A DNA stretch of 43,189 nt. It comes from a bacterium (GTDB taxonomy: Bacteria; B130-G9). The translations under genes were made by a program, and so were the position numbers. This document shows positions 41,001 to 43,189 of this stretch, piece by piece; within the stretch, counting starts at the first letter, position 1; each line of letters starts with the position of its first letter. The notes under the pieces were generated by a model that saw nothing but the letters and a program-made list of their open reading frames with translations, ran no database searches and was not told the DNA's origin. The stretch is taken from contig DATLAJ010000091.1 of the NCBI GenBank assembly GCA_035527515.1, positions 1 through 43,189 on the forward strand, written 5' to 3'.

Positions 41001-41555
41001 ATGCCTAGAGCCCCGAAACCCATGAACATTGAGCAGGCTCGCGAACTATTCTCCGGCTACGCCAAGCAGGCTCTCAACATGGGCGCCCTTGATGCCCTCA
41101 TCATCCCAGTCGAAGGCATAGTCTTTGACCATAGGACGATACTGAAGTGTATGTATGGGTGCTCCGGCTGGAACAACAGCTGGGTCTGCCCGTCCGCGCC
41201 AAAGGCCCTGATGCCCTGGGACGCCGAGCCCGTGCTAAGAAAATACTCGTGGGCGCTCCTAATACACGCCGACAATCAAAAGGACAACCAGAACATCTCC
41301 TTCGCGATAGAGAGCCAAGCCTACGTCGATGACTACTACTTCGCATTCAGCCTGAGCGATTGCACGATATGCGAGACGTGTGCTTTTCAAATGGACAAGC
41401 CATGTGTTGACCCTGTCCGGGCGAGGCCTGCAATGCAGGGGATGGGTATAGACGTCTTTGCCACCGCGCGCGGACTGGGCTTACCCATAGAGACCTTGAA
41501 GCACCCAGGCGGGTCGGAGAAACAGAACTGGTATTCGCTTGTATTCATCGAATAG
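41001..41555 (+). CDS. DUF2284-like cysteine-rich metal-binding protein
   Basis: 184 residues from the ATG at 41001, which has GAGGT 8 nt upstream. An in-frame ATG at 40989 lacks a ribosome-binding site and adds only four residues. Cys clusters include CMYGCSGWNNSWVC (~50-63) and CTICETCAFQMDKPC (~122-136), the latter close to a ferredoxin-like or zinc-binding layout. The family is predicted to bind metal but I know of no established function. It stands 18 bp after ftsZ and could share its transcript, but it is not a usual division-cluster gene. Confidence 0.82.
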   Translation: MPRAPKPMNIEQARELFSGYAKQALNMGALDALIIPVEGIVFDHRTILKCMYGCSGWNNSWVCPSAPKALMPWDAEPVLRKYSWALLIHADNQKDNQNISFAIESQAYVDDYYFAFSLSDCTICETCAFQMDKPCVDPVRARPAMQGMGIDVFATARGLGLPIETLKHPGGSEKQNWYSLVFIE

Positions 41556-41606
41556 GTCTCAACGGGGTATCGCACACAGCTTGCCACACTGCGGGAGGAT
41601 ATCGGG

Positions 41607-42554
41607 GTGTTGAAGCCGAGGCCACTGCCGCCGGGTGGCACCGTGGGGATAGCCGCCCCCTCGGGACCCGTTGATGAGGTCTCGATACACAAGGCAGCGC
41701 AATTCCTGACCCAGCGCGGCTATCGCGTCAAGCTTGCTACGCATCTGTTTGAGGCGCACGGATACCTCGCGGGAACTGACAAGGAGCGCGCCTCGGACAT
41801 GAACGCGATGTTCGCCGACCCAGCCGTTGATGCGATCATCCTTGCCCGAGGCGGCTATGGGTGTGCGAGGCTGCTTGATCTCATTGATTATGATCTCGTC
41901 AGTCAGAACCCCAAGCCTCTCATTGGATACAGCGACGCGACGGCGCTTCAACTGGCGCTTCTTGCCCGCTGCAATCTAGTCACCTTCTACGGGCCGGTCG
42001 CCTCGATTGACCTCGCTGGCCGGAGCGCCTCAATGGTCTTTGGCCGGATGCTGCGTGCACTTGAGGCCCGTCCGGGTGCACGACTGTTCTCGGAGACCCC
42101 GGCTAGTAGTATCGAAGCGCTCTCTGCCGGTCAGTGCACCGGAAGGCTTATCGGGGGGTGCCTATCGGTCCTTGTTTCGCTGCTTGGGTCGGACTACTTC
42201 CCGGATACCCGAGGCGCCATTCTCTTCTTGGAAGATGTCGATGAGCCGCCATACAGGATCGACCGCTACCTAATGCAGCTTGAGCTCGCCGGGGTCCTCT
42301 CGCACGTTGCAGGCGTGTTGCTGGGCCGCTTCGTGCGATGCTACCCGCGCGGGGGCAAACCTTCGCTTTCTCTCGGAGACGTTTTTAAGGAGAGGTTCGC
42401 CGGCAGGCTTTACCCAGTCCTTTCCGGCCTCCCATTCGGCCATATTGCTCGGAAGACCACTGTGCCGCAAGGGGTCATGTGCGCGCTAGATACTAACCGA
42501 GGGAGAATCGAGTATGCTGGCTCGTGCTGTAAGATGAGTGAAGGGGTGAGATAG
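41607..42554 (+). CDS. LD-carboxypeptidase (peptidase family S66, LdcA/MccF-type)
   Basis: 315 residues, starting at GTG (41607) with GGGAGG 9-10 nt upstream. The N-terminal PPGGTVGIAAPSGPV is typical of the family. The Ser-Glu-His catalytic set is visible: Ser in LIGYSDATALQLAL (~110-123), Glu in LFLEDVDEPPYRIDR (~208-222) and His in FGHIARKT (~274-281). GGYGCARLLDLIDYD (~75-89) lies in the same domain. LdcA enzymes cut the terminal D-Ala from tetrapeptides (L,D bond) in cytoplasmic murein recycling. MccF-like members instead cleave other amides. No signal peptide was seen. Placement next to the wall cluster favours the recycling role. Confidence 0.9.
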   Translation: MLKPRPLPPGGTVGIAAPSGPVDEVSIHKAAQFLTQRGYRVKLATHLFEAHGYLAGTDKERASDMNAMFADPAVDAIILARGGYGCARLLDLIDYDLVSQNPKPLIGYSDATALQLALLARCNLVTFYGPVASIDLAGRSASMVFGRMLRALEARPGARLFSETPASSIEALSAGQCTGRLIGGCLSVLVSLLGSDYFPDTRGAILFLEDVDEPPYRIDRYLMQLELAGVLSHVAGVLLGRFVRCYPRGGKPSLSLGDVFKERFAGRLYPVLSGLPFGHIARKTTVPQGVMCALDTNRGRIEYAGSCCKMSEGVR

Positions 42555-42763
42555 CCTGCGGTTCCGCACGAGATAGACCCAGAGTTTGACTCCTTGAGGG
42601 CCGCGGCGCAGTGTATGTGGTTAGTTTAAGGTCGATGGACCGAGCTCAAGCTGCCTATGATTGATAGGGCAGTGTGGGAACATCGGAGAAATGGCCGTTC
42701 CTTGTGAAAACTGGGATTCGCTGGGCGACAGCAGCGTGTAACAATGAAAATGGAGGGCGGAAA
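42555..42763. other. Intergenic region with one hairpin
   Basis: This 209-bp gap holds CTGCCTAT (42651-42658) opposite ATAGGGCAG (42664-42672), a short hairpin with a bulged G and no T-run. No clear terminator or promoter was found. The ribosome-binding site TGGAGGG (42751-42757) belongs to the next gene. Confidence 0.35.
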
Positions 42764-43189
42764 ATGCAGCATTTGAATCTTCTCGTCGTAGTTGCCGTAT
42801 GCTTGTCCTTGGTGGTCGCCATTCTTCCGGCTGCGGATTACTATGTCGATTCAAACGACGGAACTGACGCAAACACCGGCGCATCGCCGCTTGCGCCGTG
42901 GAAAACGATCACTCACGCATTGTCTTCTGTAAGTGGCACAGAGGGCGGTCCTGCTACGATTCACATAGCCGCCGGGACCTATTCGCCCTCGGCCAGCGGC
43001 GAGAGTTTCCCACTTCAGATGAAGTCCTATGTATCGCTTTTAGGCGATGGGGCCGACACAGTAATACTCGACGCCCAGGAAACCGCATATCACGTCATCT
43101 ATTGCGCCCAGGCGGATAGCCTCACGATTGAGGGCCTAACGGTTACGGGCGGAAGAGCAAACGGTTCTGGAACCGACGGCAAGGGCGGT
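42764..43189 (+). CDS. Secreted DUF1565/right-handed beta-helix protein, 3' partial
   Basis: The ATG at 42764 follows TGGAGGG. 142 codons are visible before the window ends. A signal peptide covers about residues 1-23 (MQHLNLLVVVAVCLSLVVAI). YYVDSNDGTDANTGASPLAPW (~26-46) is the hallmark start of DUF1565-type beta-helix proteins. TIHIAAGTYSP, FPLQMKSYVSLLGDGADTVILD and LTIEGLTVTGG then form the first helix coils. Proteins of this class are large, secreted and often polysaccharide-related, but no active site can be judged from this part. Confidence 0.85.
   Translation, partial: MQHLNLLVVVAVCLSLVVAILPAADYYVDSNDGTDANTGASPLAPWKTITHALSSVSGTEGGPATIHIAAGTYSPSASGESFPLQMKSYVSLLGDGADTVILDAQETAYHVIYCAQADSLTIEGLTVTGGRANGSGTDGKGG

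Overview
The window is bacterial chromosomal DNA, roughly 55-60% G+C by eye. It encodes almost the whole mra/dcw (cell wall and division) cluster, a DnaA, some housekeeping enzymes and several large secreted multi-domain proteins. MurE carries the DNPR signature of meso-diaminopimelate ligases, and RlpA and BamB-like propeller proteins are present, so a Gram-negative-type (diderm) cell is likely. Several core proteins (DnaA, FtsZ, MurD, YchF) depart from family consensus at signature positions. This suggests a deep-branching or candidate-phylum bacterium. I cannot name the phylum from sequence alone.

Layout. (1) Positions 2-9527: three consecutive + strand genes for secreted beta-propeller or Ig-repeat proteins. 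The first is giant and cut off at the left edge. All three appear to end in a related C-terminal module. (2) 9583-12014, minus strand: a two-gene unit in which a membrane protein of unknown function is coupled by a TTGA overlap to a divergent YchF-type ATPase. (3) 12015-15395: an A+T-richer intergenic region, dnaA with a terminator, an RlpA-like lipoprotein, then about 800 bp of non-coding DNA dense in inverted repeats. (4) 15396-19222: a dockerin-like/TonB-C-like secreted protein, then purC-birA-coaX and an unknown conserved gene, tightly packed. (5) 19235-22852: an in-frame remnant of a gene 3' end, followed by the full-length secreted transglutaminase-like protein it resembles. (6) 23096-24273, minus strand: a stand-alone FRG-domain gene and tRNA-Val(CAC) with its promoter.

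(7) 24644-40982: the dcw cluster in the order mraZ-rsmH-ftsL-ftsI-murE-murF-mraY-murD-ftsW-murC-murB-ftsQ-ftsA-ftsZ. A good sigma70-type promoter and a leader hairpin that covers the mraZ ribosome-binding site precede it. Most genes overlap or are nearly contiguous, consistent with one long transcript. murG and ddl are absent from their usual places. The genes cover UDP-MurNAc synthesis (murB), the peptide stem (murC, D, E, F), lipid I (mraY), septal polymerisation and crosslinking (ftsW, ftsI) and the divisome scaffold (ftsL, Q, A, Z). (8) 41001-43189: a DUF2284-like metal-binding protein, an LD-carboxypeptidase that would recycle the same peptide stems, and the start of a secreted beta-helix protein cut by the right edge.

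The main things to check are the altered DnaA DNA-binding signature, the FtsZ T7 loop lacking its second catalytic Asp, the mraZ leader hairpin, heptamer repeats abutting the ftsQ ribosome-binding site, the structured non-coding block at 14750-15139, the truncated gene duplicate at 19235-19384 and the C-terminal module shared by the secreted proteins.
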